Source: Desulfobacterales bacterium (GTDB taxonomy: Bacteria > Desulfobacterota > Desulfobacteria > Desulfobacterales > JAAELO01). From it: DNA of 64,000 nt. Shown piece by piece: positions 44,573 to 53,759 of the stretch. Both the position numbers and the translations under genes were made by a program. Positions within the stretch are counted from its first letter, which is position 1; every line of letters starts with the position of its first letter. A model generated the notes under the pieces. It was not told the origin of the DNA. It worked only from the letters and a program-made list of their open reading frames with translations, and did not search any database. Where the stretch lies: the NCBI GenBank assembly GCA_024226555.1, contig JAAELO010000336.1, forward strand, positions 1 through 64,000, given 5' to 3'.

Positions 44573-44758
44573 CTATTCCATAAACTTATTCAGATCTAGT
44601 TTTTTTATAGCACTTTTCAAGGCTTCTCTATCACCCTCAAATTCGAATTTCTTGTTAATTCCATTTTTTTTGTCTTGGTATATTGAAAAATATGGGGTCA
44701 AGTCTGCTTTTGACCTTTGCACTCTACGAAGCTTCTGGATTGTCGCTTGTAGAACCAC
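44573..44758 (-). pseudogene. Small frame joined to a REP-like half unit
   Basis: The 61-residue frame reads across the half repeat at 44694-44712 and overlaps the end of the next membrane protein gene by 35 nt. Only its C-terminal part (FEFEGDREALKSAIKKLDLN) looks protein-like. It is probably the tail of a gene cut by the repeat, or a spurious frame. Confidence 0.4.
44694..44712. repeat. REP-like half unit
   Basis: GGGGTCAAGTCTGCTTTTG is the left half of the palindromic unit repeated at 57220, 59347 and 59522. It lies at the junction of two small cargo genes in zone 1. Confidence 0.7.
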
Positions 44759-45140
44759 CTATTAACTTGTAAAACCAAATAAAAAACCAACCGATAAATA
44801 CTGTGGATACAGATGCAATCACAAAATCAATTGATGTTAAATATGAAAATCCTTTGAACAAAGATAATATTAATAGAATTGCCATGTTGTAGGAAATGCT
44901 TTTCGCATAAATGTTTTCAAATGGGATTCTATTTTGTATTCTGCCAAAAAAATGCCCAACTATTATACCTAAAATACCTACAAGAATTGAAAATGTAATA
45001 AATAATCTAATAAACTTTTCCAATGTAAATTCAAAAGGTAGTGTATTAAGCCGCCCAGTAAACAAAGTAAACAACATACCAAGCATTTGAAATAATGCAT
45101 AAGATACAAACCCTGAAATCATTAATTTATTCTCTTTCAT
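44724..45140 (-). CDS. Small multi-pass membrane protein
   Basis: The 138-residue protein has four hydrophobic helices (about 6-25, 35-65, 78-95, 103-127). GAGAGGATTA precedes its ATG. No family is recognised. Its C-terminus ends right beside the REP-like half unit at 44694, so the original end may have been lost. It groups with two other small membrane proteins of cargo zone 1. Confidence 0.6.
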   Translation of the reverse strand: MKENKLMISGFVSYALFQMLGMLFTLFTGRLNTLPFEFTLEKFIRLFITFSILVGILGIIVGHFFGRIQNRIPFENIYAKSISYNMAILLILSLFKGFSYLTSIDFVIASVSTVFIGWFFIWFYKLIGGSTSDNPEAS

Positions 45141-45189
45141 TAATCCTCTCTTTTATAAGCTATATAGTTTGTAAGTTGCATTTATTGAT

Positions 45190-45681
45190 TCAAACAATTT
45201 CTGAAACCTTCTTTATTTTTTTGCACATATAAAAAAATAATATTACTGAAATAATAGACATCACTATAAAAAAAATTATAGTAGTCTCTGAACCAAATTT
45301 AATGGAGGTACTCGTTTCAATAATACCTTCAGTCATTCCACCTAAGATAAATAATGGAATACTAAAAACAAATGTTCTAATTGAAATTGGTAATCCAAGG
45401 CATATAATTCTTTTAATAAAATCTTTATTATCACCTGAAGAGTTTATTCTGTAACAAAAATATAGTTCAATTATAGATATAACAAAAAACATAATAGTAT
45501 TTAAAGCATTATAAATGTTATATTTCAGACCTATATTTACATAAGGGTCTGAAGTTAGTACTATTAATACAGTAAAGAATAACATATATTTAAATTCTTC
45601 TTTTTGATCAACTTTTCCAGTTTTTAAATCTTCTACTAAATTATCTACTTTCCAAAAATACATTTTTACCTTTTCTTCCAT
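45190..45681 (-). CDS. Small five-helix membrane protein
   Basis: The 163-residue protein has hydrophobic helices at about 30-45, 58-78, 92-115 and 128-152 after a charged N-terminus (VEDLKTGKVDQKEEFKY). An inner ATG at 45663 is an alternative start. No family is recognised; the layout recalls Yip1-like proteins only loosely. It is one of three adjacent membrane protein genes in cargo zone 1. Confidence 0.55.
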   Translation of the reverse strand: MEEKVKMYFWKVDNLVEDLKTGKVDQKEEFKYMLFFTVLIVLTSDPYVNIGLKYNIYNALNTIMFFVISIIELYFCYRINSSGDNKDFIKRIICLGLPISIRTFVFSIPLFILGGMTEGIIETSTSIKFGSETTIIFFIVMSIISVILFFYMCKKIKKVSEIV

Positions 45682-45734
45682 TACGTTTGTGGTAACCAGC
45701 TATAGTTGACTACGAAACTGTTTTGTCATGAATT

Positions 45735-46223
45735 TTACTTTTTCATTAGTTTCATTCTAAACTTTTGATCTCTTAGATCCTCAGCAGCTTTAAATACATC
45801 AATAGTTTTTTGCCTTCGTAGATACATAAATATCATAATATCTATTATTGTGAATATTGATATCATGGTAACAGCAGAGTCAATAGGTAGCTTAAACTCA
45901 GTTTCAAAATTTATAATTACTATAGCCCCTATCAATCTGATGAAAGGATCAATAATGCAAATAGCTTGTTGAATTTTTCTAGCAGATTCATTGTAAAATA
46001 CAAACCTAAATGAATGAATTATGAAGAATATGACAAAACAAAGAATTAACCCAATACCAATATATGTAACAGCTTTAAAAGAAATTACTTTTTCTATAAA
46101 ACCGAAAAGATATATACTCGTTGCCATCCAAGATTGGATTATAAATAAATTTATAAGAACTATAATAATTGTAAAAAATCTAACCAAAATTCTTTTCCTT
46201 TCGTAATTCATAACAGTTTGCAT
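45735..46223 (-). CDS. Small four-helix membrane protein
   Basis: The 162-residue protein has helices at about 12-35, 42-68, 85-105 and 112-132, with a charged C-terminus (FKAAEDLRDQKFRMKLMKK). No family is recognised. It is the first of the leftward trio and lies 79 bp from the terminase-side HTH gene, in the most AT-rich part of cargo zone 1. Confidence 0.55.
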   Translation of the reverse strand: MQTVMNYERKRILVRFFTIIIVLINLFIIQSWMATSIYLFGFIEKVISFKAVTYIGIGLILCFVIFFIIHSFRFVFYNESARKIQQAICIIDPFIRLIGAIVIINFETEFKLPIDSAVTMISIFTIIDIMIFMYLRRQKTIDVFKAAEDLRDQKFRMKLMKK

Positions 46224-46302
46224 TTATTGTATTATTTCCACATAAAAGCGGAAAAAATGTGTGCATAAAATCATAAAAAACATTTTATGTCAAAATTAAT
46301 AT

Positions 46303-46506
46303 TTATCCTTCCATCTCTGCCTGAATCTTCACACTATCCAGATATTTATGAAACGACTTCTCAGAGATCCTTAACGACCTTTTACCTATCTTAATAGCCT
46401 TTAAATGTCCATCTCTAATGAGATTCCGCACGAAATCTTCAGACACATCAAGAGATTCTGCAACTTTAGAAACCTGTAGATATTTATTTACTCTTTTTTT
46501 AGCCAC
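46303..46506 (-). CDS. Helix-turn-helix (excisionase-type) DNA-binding protein
   Basis: The 67-residue protein matches the MerR/excisionase helix-turn-helix type: YLQVSKVAESLDVSEDFVRNLIRDGHLKAIKIGKRSLRISE (in part SLDVSEDFVRNLIRDG and KRSLRISEKSFHKYL). It follows the terminase gene by 4 bp and so is co-transcribed with it. It may regulate late genes or act as an excision factor. Confidence 0.8.
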   Translation of the reverse strand: MAKKRVNKYLQVSKVAESLDVSEDFVRNLIRDGHLKAIKIGKRSLRISEKSFHKYLDSVKIQAEMEG

Positions 46507-46510
46507 CCCT

Positions 46511-48472
46511 TCACCCTCCCATAAATTTAGAACGTACCGTGTTTATCTTTTTCTTTGTAGATGCCTTTTTAATTCTTGGTTTTAAGAGGTTAACCCCACC
46601 ACCGGGCCATTCCCAGTCTGAGAGAGCTGCGTTCATGCACTCACAATCGAGGTAATGGTTATCTCTTTTGAGCTGAACCCACTCTTCAGCACCGTTTTTC
46701 TGAAGCTGTTTTTCCTCTGCAAGGATCTGCTTTGCATAATCATCGTCAACTTTCGAATGAAGGTAAGCTGCTATCCCCTCTTGTTTCACAGCGTTTCCCA
46801 GACGATCATAGACAATATCTTTAAATCTGTTTGTGTCCAGGAAGTACAGGCGAAACCCGTTTTTCAAGGGCTTGCCGCTTGGAGTTGATTTCAGCTCAGC
46901 CCCTCTTTTAACTTTCTTTTCCTGTGGTCTTGAAGCCCCTTTCATTCCCCAGATTCGGGGACCATTCCAGCCCTTAACCTTTTGAAGCCAAAGCAGTGTT
47001 GCTTCTGTCATGGATTGACCGGAATCATATCTACCACCACCTGTATCAACCCCTCCGCGCCAGATCGGAAGCATCTCTTTTGAATCCTGAACGGGATAAG
47101 CAGTATCAAAAAACAGGTTTTCCACATCTCCCCAGGTTCCAAGATCTCCATAATCTATCAACCAGGAGTGATAATTTGGAGCCCATGCCCTCACCAGATA
47201 CCAGAAACCTCTTTTCTGAACATCAACCGCAGCAGTGACTGCAACCGCTTCCTGTGGAATAGTTTGTGGTGGAAGAGGTGTTTTTGCTTTAAGAATAGTC
47301 ACATTGTCTGAGGTTACTATGATCTGTTTATAGGGCTTTGCTTCATAGTTGTTTGCGTAATCCTGCTTTTCTTCAGGTCCTCCGTTTTCCGCTTTGATGT
47401 ATCTTGCAACTGTTTCAGAGATGGGAACAAAGAAAGATATCCAGGAAGGAACATGAAAGCCGATTTTCTTTGGTTTGAAGCTCTTAAGATATGTAAAGAG
47501 TTCAATCTCTTTTCCCCGGGATCTCCATTCACCAGCCCGAACAGCTTTGTTTCTAACATCATCATTCCACGCACTTTCACAAAACCTGCATTCATAATGT
47601 GCCAGATATTCAGATTCAATCTTTCTATAGTCAGCCTTTAAACCGCCTTCCCATCTGCAATTATCAATTGACATGACCTGATAATCCTCACAAAAAGGAC
47701 ATTTAGCAAAGTAGTCAAAGATAACCTGAGCCTCAACAGTCAAAGCTTCCCAGATGAAGCCTGTTTCTGTTGTTGGTGTGGAAAGTTTTATTATTTTTGC
47801 TCTGTTACGTCTCTTAAAAGTTGTTGTTCTCTTTTCTCCCAGAGAGATTGTATCTGTCTCGTTCTTAGCTGCGGTCTGTGGATACTTGTCTGTTTCATCA
47901 AAAACAACATATCTGTACGCTGCGGATGCAAGAGAAGCGGGAGAATGAGCCCATGCAATATCAATATCCAGATGTTTCAGCCTGATTCCCAGATTGTTTT
48001 CATCGTTCACACTACCAGTGAGGTATTTTTTCAGGTTGGAACTTGCCTTAAACATGGGCAGAATTCTCGTTTTAAGCTGCTTTTTACCTGCATCCTTGTT
48101 TGGGTATACATAAAGTATGTTACCGGGTCCTCTGTCAGCCATACAACCCATTAAGCTGTGAAAATTTTCTGTGCCACCGGATTGAACACATTTGCAAAGG
48201 ATTGTGGTTTCAACTCCCGGAAAATCAGCAGCATCAATAATTCCGACCATGTACGGAGTGAACAGGTTTTTCATTGGTCCTGCAAGATCTGAACTATCTG
48301 GAAGAACCCTGTATTTTTCCTGCCAAACAGACGGACGAACCATCGTCTTCTTCCTCATCATCTTCTTTTCTGCTGAAGAAAAACTGAAAGTATGAACTGG
48401 TCCATTATCTAAAATGAGCTGAATGTAGCTCTTCGGCATCCACTTCGGAAATTTTTTAACATTAACTATCAT
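46511..48472 (-). CDS. Terminase large subunit, GpA family
   Basis: I start it at 48472 (MIVNVKKFPKW), with AGGAG upstream, overlapping terS by 11 nt; the frame extends to a GTG at 48490. The 653-residue protein has the GpA ATPase with the deviant Walker A of lambda type (KCVQSGGTE, lysine at the start of the loop), Walker B (YVVFDETDK) and a C-terminal nuclease (TAAVDVQKR and GGVDTGGG aspartates). It cuts and translocates the DNA into the head. Two zinc-like CPFC and CRFC motifs lie between the ATPase and nuclease parts. Confidence 0.94.
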   Translation of the reverse strand: MIVNVKKFPKWMPKSYIQLILDNGPVHTFSFSSAEKKMMRKKTMVRPSVWQEKYRVLPDSSDLAGPMKNLFTPYMVGIIDAADFPGVETTILCKCVQSGGTENFHSLMGCMADRGPGNILYVYPNKDAGKKQLKTRILPMFKASSNLKKYLTGSVNDENNLGIRLKHLDIDIAWAHSPASLASAAYRYVVFDETDKYPQTAAKNETDTISLGEKRTTTFKRRNRAKIIKLSTPTTETGFIWEALTVEAQVIFDYFAKCPFCEDYQVMSIDNCRWEGGLKADYRKIESEYLAHYECRFCESAWNDDVRNKAVRAGEWRSRGKEIELFTYLKSFKPKKIGFHVPSWISFFVPISETVARYIKAENGGPEEKQDYANNYEAKPYKQIIVTSDNVTILKAKTPLPPQTIPQEAVAVTAAVDVQKRGFWYLVRAWAPNYHSWLIDYGDLGTWGDVENLFFDTAYPVQDSKEMLPIWRGGVDTGGGRYDSGQSMTEATLLWLQKVKGWNGPRIWGMKGASRPQEKKVKRGAELKSTPSGKPLKNGFRLYFLDTNRFKDIVYDRLGNAVKQEGIAAYLHSKVDDDYAKQILAEEKQLQKNGAEEWVQLKRDNHYLDCECMNAALSDWEWPGGGVNLLKPRIKKASTKKKINTVRSKFMGG

Positions 48473-49019
48473 CTCTGTTATTCTCCTCACTGCAATTTAT
48501 TGTGTAGCTATCAACCCTTGTGAGATCATGAAGCAGATCTGTCCATTTTTCTTCAGCAAGATTCTTTGCTTCATTGACTTTGGTCATGTTCCCGGTAAGC
48601 AGGCTGCAAATATCCGGCATAATCTCTTCAACCATCTGCCTGAAGTTCAGATCCAGAACAACCAGAAGATTAACCTGGTTAAGATTTGACTCAGTAATTT
48701 TGATATATTTCTTTTGATCCTTCTCAAAATCAAACCTGAGCCTTTTGTTTTTGATCCTGAAGTTTTCAATCTCTAAAGTTCTTTTTTCTGCTTTGTCTTT
48801 GTCCACAGCTTCGGGATTTGATTCTTCAATTTTTTCAAGCTCAGCCCTGACAATATAAGCAAGCACTTCTGTTTCAGAAATGGGTTTGCCTTTTTTTACT
48901 TTAATCAAACCTTCAGCTTTGTCCTGGTACAATTTTGTTTTTTCAATCTTGTATCCGGCATTTTGCAGATGCCTGAGCACATCCATCAAAGTTTTGAATT
49001 TTTTTTCTGACTTTTCCAA
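48462..49019 (-). CDS. Terminase small subunit
   Basis: The 185-residue protein lies directly upstream of the large subunit, has an N-terminal winged helix-like region (LMDVLRHLQNAGYKIEKTKL, DKAEGLIKVKKGKP), and a long helical middle (ENFRIKNKRLRFDFEKDQKK) typical of Nu1-type small subunits. It recognises the packaging site. The gap to the next gene (49020-49152) contains no gene. Confidence 0.8.
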   Translation of the reverse strand: MEKSEKKFKTLMDVLRHLQNAGYKIEKTKLYQDKAEGLIKVKKGKPISETEVLAYIVRAELEKIEESNPEAVDKDKAEKRTLEIENFRIKNKRLRFDFEKDQKKYIKITESNLNQVNLLVVLDLNFRQMVEEIMPDICSLLTGNMTKVNEAKNLAEEKWTDLLHDLTRVDSYTINCSEENNRDDS

Positions 49020-49152
49020 TCTCTACCTCAAAACGTCAAAATCATGACTATTGCTAAAAATCTTCCGTTTTCCGTTCCGTTTTTCAAAATTCAGTACGTG
49101 CATAACTTGCGCTTCTTAGCAGCGTATGGAATCTTTTTTTCAGAAGGACCCG

Positions 49153-49368
49153 TTACAACTCTTTGATTCGAAATCTATAATCAAATTCTTTGCGCCACTT
49201 TATTTTTCCAAGTGTTATCAGCTCACAAAGAATTCCACAGAGAATAGCTTCTGTATAATCAACAACAGCAAGATCATTAACAGGTCCATTCAGGTGATTT
49301 GTTCTTTCAGCCAAAAGCATTTGGATTTGATATTCTTCTAAATTATTTAAACTTAATCCGTCTAACAT
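49153..49368 (-). CDS. Small phage protein, unknown
   Basis: The 71-residue protein (MLDGLSLNNLEEYQIQMLLA...) has a strong ribosome-binding site (GGAGGAAA) before its ATG and lies in the leftward early-to-late run. I do not recognise the family. Confidence 0.6.
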   Translation of the reverse strand: MLDGLSLNNLEEYQIQMLLAERTNHLNGPVNDLAVVDYTEAILCGILCELITLGKIKWRKEFDYRFRIKEL

Positions 49369-49387
49369 CAGGTGTTTCCTCCGCTAA

Positions 49388-49621
49388 CTAAACCATTGAT
49401 CTTATCTTGATATCACCAGTATTCACCATCTCTCTTAAATCTTCTTTGGCCACCATCAGTAATCTGATTGCTTCTTCAGCAAACTTGGTTCGAGGCAGAT
49501 CTTTTGGACCGAGTATTGGATCAAAGTGAATTGTAAACATTCCCTGCTTTTGTACTAATAAAACACCAAAGAAAGGTTTTGATTTAAGATGCTCTGATAA
49601 AGCTTTTACAGTTTGTTTCAT
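49388..49621 (-). CDS. Small phage protein, unknown
   Basis: The 77-residue protein (KSKPFFGVLLVQKQGMFTIHFDP...) has AAGGGGAAA upstream of its ATG. A predicted mixed strand-helix fold is visible, but no family is recognised. It is spaced 19 bp from the next gene of the run. Confidence 0.6.
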   Translation of the reverse strand: MKQTVKALSEHLKSKPFFGVLLVQKQGMFTIHFDPILGPKDLPRTKFAEEAIRLLMVAKEDLREMVNTGDIKIRSMV

Positions 49622-49744
49622 AATTTTTTCCCCTTAAAAAGAATCTTTGTAAGGTCTGTGTGGCTTTATCTGGCTTTTATGAGCCACACTTTTTATTATT
49701 AAAATCAGACTGTTATTCCTTTCTGGATTCATGGTCATGATAAA

Positions 49745-49783
49745 AAGTATATATATAAATACGCGCGCGTGTGTGTGCGCGGC
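49745..49783. repeat. Alternating purine-pyrimidine tract
   Basis: A run of TATATATATA followed by CGCGCGCGTGTGTGTGCGCG alternates for nearly 40 bases. It lies in the 314-bp gap 49622-49935, in which no convincing gene is seen. Such tracts can form left-handed DNA under negative supercoiling. Confidence 0.75.
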
Positions 49784-49935
49784 TGAAAAAATCCATGCGT
49801 CCCATGAATCCATACAGGTATAACATACCTTATTCATTAGCTTTTTTGTGGTATGCAAAATCAGTTCATGATTCATTTTCATGTTACGATAATGCAATTT
49901 TTTATTTACAAGGGGGGAGGGGCACAAAAACATAA

Positions 49936-52245
49936 TTATACCCTCAGTCCAAGGCCGTTATAATACATTAAACGTTTACCATTTACCGATCTACGCCCAC
50001 TTGTAATACTTCTGTGTATGGATCTGATCTCTCTACCGAAATGATTCGAATTCAGCGGATGAAATCCATATCTGGTGCAGTACTTTTTGTACTCTCCATA
50101 CAGATCTTCAAGTGATACAGAGATCGGGTTCATGCTATCACCTTCGTTCTCAGTGATACACATCTCATCAGAGAATGACATAACCGGATTATTTGACTTC
50201 TTATACTTCCTTAAGGTCTCATTAACGCCCTTAGCTTCGGTAAATTCTCCCTGATCTCTAAGCCTTTGCAGACCATCAAGGGACCACTTGAAAATGCCAT
50301 CAAGCTCAGTCATAAGTTTGTCCACAAGGTCAATATCTTTGTCTTTACCAAAGAACTGTTTTTTAAAGGGAATTAGAAGAATACGCCTGAACAGGCCGTC
50401 TGTGTTATCAAGAACTTTAGGAAAACGATTATAAGCAAAAGCCAGCTTACAAAAGGGCTTGAACTCAAAAACATCTTTGTTTTTAAATGCTGCTGTGATC
50501 AGATCACCCGAAACAATTGTTTTAAACCATCCGGATTCAAAGGCCTTACCTTCAACCTCAGCAGCAGTGTTTAACAGTTTTTTATAAAGCGTTGCCCTGT
50601 GGAACTCTTTCTCTAAGGATTCCATGTTTATTGCAGCACAGTTATTTACACCAACAACAGCCTGAAGAATACTTAAAAGAGTTGATTTACCATCGGACCC
50701 AGGGCCAAGAAGATGTAAACTTTTTTCGTGTTTTACTTCTCTGGTCAGGCAGTAACCGAAAAACTCCTGGACAACTTTTATCGTGTCCTCATCCTGAATA
50801 GTCTCTTTTAAAAACCTGATCCAACGCTCACAAGCTGCGTTCCTGTCGTAAATAACGTCAAGAGCATAGCTTGAATAATACTTCTTGTCGTGGGCTTTTA
50901 ATTCAAAGGTTTTCAGGTCAAACATGCCATTTCCAAGACAGACAATATCTTCGTTATCATCCATCTCAACACCAAAATCCAGAGTAGATCTGTCCTGAAC
51001 CTGAGTAACAGCATCCGAAACAAAAGAGGTTCTTGTTTCTTCACCCAAAAGATTATGGGCTTGTTTTCTTAGATGCTGCGGATCGTATGTCTCCCAATAT
51101 TTAAAATTCCACCGATATAAAAGCCCTGTGGCTGGCTCGGAAACAAGGCTGATATTACTCATAATCTCTTTTGCCAGTCGTGCCGGTTTAAAACTCTTCC
51201 CATTAAAAAAGCGTCTTGTGCTTTCATGCATCTCATGAACTTCAAAATGCCTTGCTTCAGAGAGAAGATCCTCAAGGTCAGATACAGATTTGCCAAACTT
51301 CATAAAAAAATCAGTCAAATCATTCCCATGTTTATCTGGAAGCTTTTTCTTGTAGTCATGCATAAAATCAGGCCAGCGTATCATCCTTACACTTTTTACT
51401 GATTTAACAAGTTTTTCAGCAACCATCTCAGCACCTTCAAAACCCGGAATGTCATCATCATAGGCAATAACCACATCACAGCCTTTAAGCTGCTTTGTGA
51501 ACTCCTTGCTCCAGTTGTTAACACCGTGAGTTTGAGAAATAGCATTTAATCCATGGGACCGGGCACAGATACAATCCGGCTCTCCTTCACAGATCCAGAT
51601 AAGCTCACTTTTATCAACCTCCTGGGGGGAGGGGAAAAGTGATGTTCCAAGATTAGCCATCCAGGGCATTATCTTAAACTTCTCTTCTCCGGGCTTTGGC
51701 TTTGGTGCATATACTTTGATATTTTTAAGAACACCTTTTTCATCTCTAACCGGAATAGCAATTTTTTTTGGATCTTTAATCTCAATGAGCTTTGAGGTTT
51801 TAGGATGCCTGAAATATGTCTGAAGCCGAATATCTAAAGATTTAATAATATCCTCAGACCAGCCTCGTTTCTCTTTAAATTTTTTAATCCAGGAAGGGGA
51901 AAGGGGAGGAAGCTTTGAAAGTGAATACTCAAGATCATCTCCATTTTTAACTACCACAGGAGCCTCTTTCTTAACATATTCATCCATGAAAGCCATGTAA
52001 CCCTCTTTCTGGCTTAAGCCTTTAACCTGTGTATACAGCATTACAAGATCCCCTTGAGATCTCTTGCCACACGTAAAACACCCTCCCAAATCCTTCACAT
52101 AGTTGTATCCATAACTTGAGTTCTTCTCATCATGAAACGGACACAAACCCCTTACTTCATCTTTTTTTACTTCCGTTACCTGAAAAAGCGATTCTGCAAT
52201 CTCTTTTCGTTTCTCAGGACTTAAATGCTCCAATGCTTTGCCCAT
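49936..52245 (-). CDS. Phage primase-helicase (zinc finger, Toprim, D5-type helicase)
   Basis: I start it at 52245 (MGKALEHLSPEK), with AAGGAGGT upstream; the frame reaches back to 52320. The 769-residue protein has a CHC2-type zinc finger (GLCPFHDEKNSSY, GCFTCGKRSQGD), a Toprim domain (LIWICEGEPDCICA, DVVIAYDDDIPGFEGAEM), and a C-terminal D5/primase-helicase domain with Walker A (LGPGSDGKSTLL) and a following INMESLEKEF segment. It combines priming and unwinding for phage replication, as in P4 alpha and related proteins. It belongs to the leftward run. Confidence 0.9.
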   Translation of the reverse strand: MGKALEHLSPEKRKEIAESLFQVTEVKKDEVRGLCPFHDEKNSSYGYNYVKDLGGCFTCGKRSQGDLVMLYTQVKGLSQKEGYMAFMDEYVKKEAPVVVKNGDDLEYSLSKLPPLSPSWIKKFKEKRGWSEDIIKSLDIRLQTYFRHPKTSKLIEIKDPKKIAIPVRDEKGVLKNIKVYAPKPKPGEEKFKIMPWMANLGTSLFPSPQEVDKSELIWICEGEPDCICARSHGLNAISQTHGVNNWSKEFTKQLKGCDVVIAYDDDIPGFEGAEMVAEKLVKSVKSVRMIRWPDFMHDYKKKLPDKHGNDLTDFFMKFGKSVSDLEDLLSEARHFEVHEMHESTRRFFNGKSFKPARLAKEIMSNISLVSEPATGLLYRWNFKYWETYDPQHLRKQAHNLLGEETRTSFVSDAVTQVQDRSTLDFGVEMDDNEDIVCLGNGMFDLKTFELKAHDKKYYSSYALDVIYDRNAACERWIRFLKETIQDEDTIKVVQEFFGYCLTREVKHEKSLHLLGPGSDGKSTLLSILQAVVGVNNCAAINMESLEKEFHRATLYKKLLNTAAEVEGKAFESGWFKTIVSGDLITAAFKNKDVFEFKPFCKLAFAYNRFPKVLDNTDGLFRRILLIPFKKQFFGKDKDIDLVDKLMTELDGIFKWSLDGLQRLRDQGEFTEAKGVNETLRKYKKSNNPVMSFSDEMCITENEGDSMNPISVSLEDLYGEYKKYCTRYGFHPLNSNHFGREIRSIHRSITSGRRSVNGKRLMYYNGLGLRV

Positions 52246-52262
52246 ATATTTTGTCGACCTCC

Positions 52263-52505
52263 TTATTTTAGTGATATATTCAGAGCTATGGCTACAGCAA
52301 TTAACCCAATTAAACCGCATAAGAGTAAATTACAGGCTATAAACATGAGACCGTTTACAATTGGCCTCTGATAGAAAGTTATAATTGATTTACAAAAAGA
52401 CCTCTTCTGAAGTAATGGCTTTGAATTAACATCAGACAAATGTCGGGTTAAGTATTTTAACTGTGCTTGATTCAATGGAACCTCTTGTGATATAGTTTTA
52501 TTCAT
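52263..52505 (-). CDS. Small membrane protein, unknown
   Basis: The 80-residue protein has a C-terminal hydrophobic segment (about 52-77, LMFIACNLLLCGLIGLIAVA) and AAGGGGAA before its ATG. It lies 17 bp upstream of the primase-helicase start. No family is recognised. Confidence 0.55.
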   Translation of the reverse strand: MNKTISQEVPLNQAQLKYLTRHLSDVNSKPLLQKRSFCKSIITFYQRPIVNGLMFIACNLLLCGLIGLIAVAIALNISLK

Positions 52506-52583
52506 AATTAAATTCCCCTTTCGCTAAGAATTTTTAATTATACCGTCAGTCCTTGTTAGAGCAAGGACTGACACCCAGTTTAA

Positions 52584-52844
52584 TTAATTTCCTGAATGTT
52601 TCTGCAATTCACTTTCTTTAATTACATTTTCAAGGTGCTTCTGAAAAACTCCTAAATATTTTTCATCAATGTTCTCAAAATTTGTAATTTGAAAAGTTAC
52701 TTTGGATTGCTGATCTTCAGATATCAGAGTTACTATCTCTTTGTAGTAATCCTTGAATGTTTTTTCTCTGTAATCATTTTGATCTTCTAAAACAATAGCC
52801 TTAGCAAGAATTTCGAGTTTTTCACTAACTTCAAGATTTTTCAT
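52584..52844 (-). CDS. Small phage early protein, unknown
   Basis: The 86-residue protein is charged and mostly helical (VSEKLEILAKAIVLEDQNDY). GAAGGAAC lies 8 bp before its ATG. It begins the leftward run that leads into replication, terminase and structural genes. Confidence 0.55.
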   Translation of the reverse strand: MKNLEVSEKLEILAKAIVLEDQNDYREKTFKDYYKEIVTLISEDQQSKVTFQITNFENIDEKYLGVFQKHLENVIKESELQKHSGN

Positions 52845-52925
52845 GATTTAAGTTCCTTCGATTGAAGCAGGGGAAACAAAGGTCGAAGAATTTGAGCATG
52901 CATATTTTGATAAAGGGAATGAAAA

Positions 52926-53076
52926 CACCTGTGGATAGGTGCTTAAGGAGATTTGATTTTATGTTTTCCCCTAAACGCAAAAAACTCATTTCGGTTTTTC
53001 TCCGAGAATGAGCATGATTTGAATGTGGTAAAACAATAATTTTGTGTGTTAAGTATCAGTAAAGAATAATTATTGT
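52926..53076. promoter_or_regulatory. Hairpins and inverted repeats upstream of the leftward run
   Basis: The 305-bp gap 52845-53149 holds a CACCT/AGGTG hairpin (52926-52941), a stem between CTCATTTCGG and CTCCGAGAATGAG (52985-53012), and ACAATAATT (53033-53041) facing AATTATTGT (53068-53076). It should contain the promoters for the two divergent genes and perhaps operators. No promoter can be assigned with certainty. Confidence 0.4.
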
Positions 53077-53149
53077 GTTGTCAACTAAAAATTGATAACT
53101 GAAAGTGGATTAAAAATGGATAATACAATACTTAGATCAGGTTAACCAT

Positions 53150-53632
53150 ATGACTTTGATAAATGTTAAAAATTTTTACATGGCTGTTTCTATGAGCGAT
53201 CTCGTTTCATGGTCTGTAGTAGATGAAGAAGAGTGTATAGAAAATCCTGAGCTCAGATCTGTTATTGAATTGTTGGGTATAGAATTAAGTTTGACCGAAC
53301 TTTATAATACTTTTTTTGATGAAGCTGTTGGAACAGGTGACGTTTTTCTATTTCAACCAGATACTAACAGTAGCAATTTATTTGCAATCGATTTATATCA
53401 TGGAATGAGCGACCAAATGAATATTGTAAACTTGGGAATCAGTTGTGAAGAAAAATTGCTTTTTAGTGTAAGAACTGGTCTGCGAGCTTTCTTTGAATCA
53501 GCTTCATGTCAAGTGCGTTACGAAGAAGCAAGCTATTCGGTTAGTTTGCACCAGATGTTAGATGCTCGAAATTATCCTAAAAGCATAAAAGAGTCGGGAT
53601 ATAAACAAAATTTGGTGCTCAAACATGGTTAA
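53150..53632 (+). CDS. Hypothetical cargo protein
   Basis: The 160-residue acidic protein (VDEEECIENPELRSVIELLG, TGDVFLFQPDTNSSNLFAID) shows no recognised motif. A weak AGGTT lies before its ATG. It starts cargo zone 2, is divergent from the early leftward run and is followed by a gap with a strong hairpin. Small acidic phage proteins sometimes counter host enzymes, but nothing specific supports that here. Confidence 0.55.
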   Translation: MTLINVKNFYMAVSMSDLVSWSVVDEEECIENPELRSVIELLGIELSLTELYNTFFDEAVGTGDVFLFQPDTNSSNLFAIDLYHGMSDQMNIVNLGISCEEKLLFSVRTGLRAFFESASCQVRYEEASYSVSLHQMLDARNYPKSIKESGYKQNLVLKHG

Positions 53633-53759
53633 CAATCACTCGAAAAGGGATTTGCCCCCATATTTAATCAAAGGTAAAATGAAGATTTGATCCCACGCCC
53701 ATTTTATAACTTTGAACATCATTGACCTTTGTGCCATACCCTCAAATTTTTTACTTTTA

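Noticed and set aside
46303-46506. Prophage integrase/excisionase module
   Set aside because: The small HTH protein resembles excisionases but has no integrase beside it and is in the terminase operon, so its role is left open.
49634-49933. 99-residue open frame on the minus strand
   Set aside because: It crosses the alternating purine-pyrimidine tract, has no ribosome-binding site and no protein-like composition.
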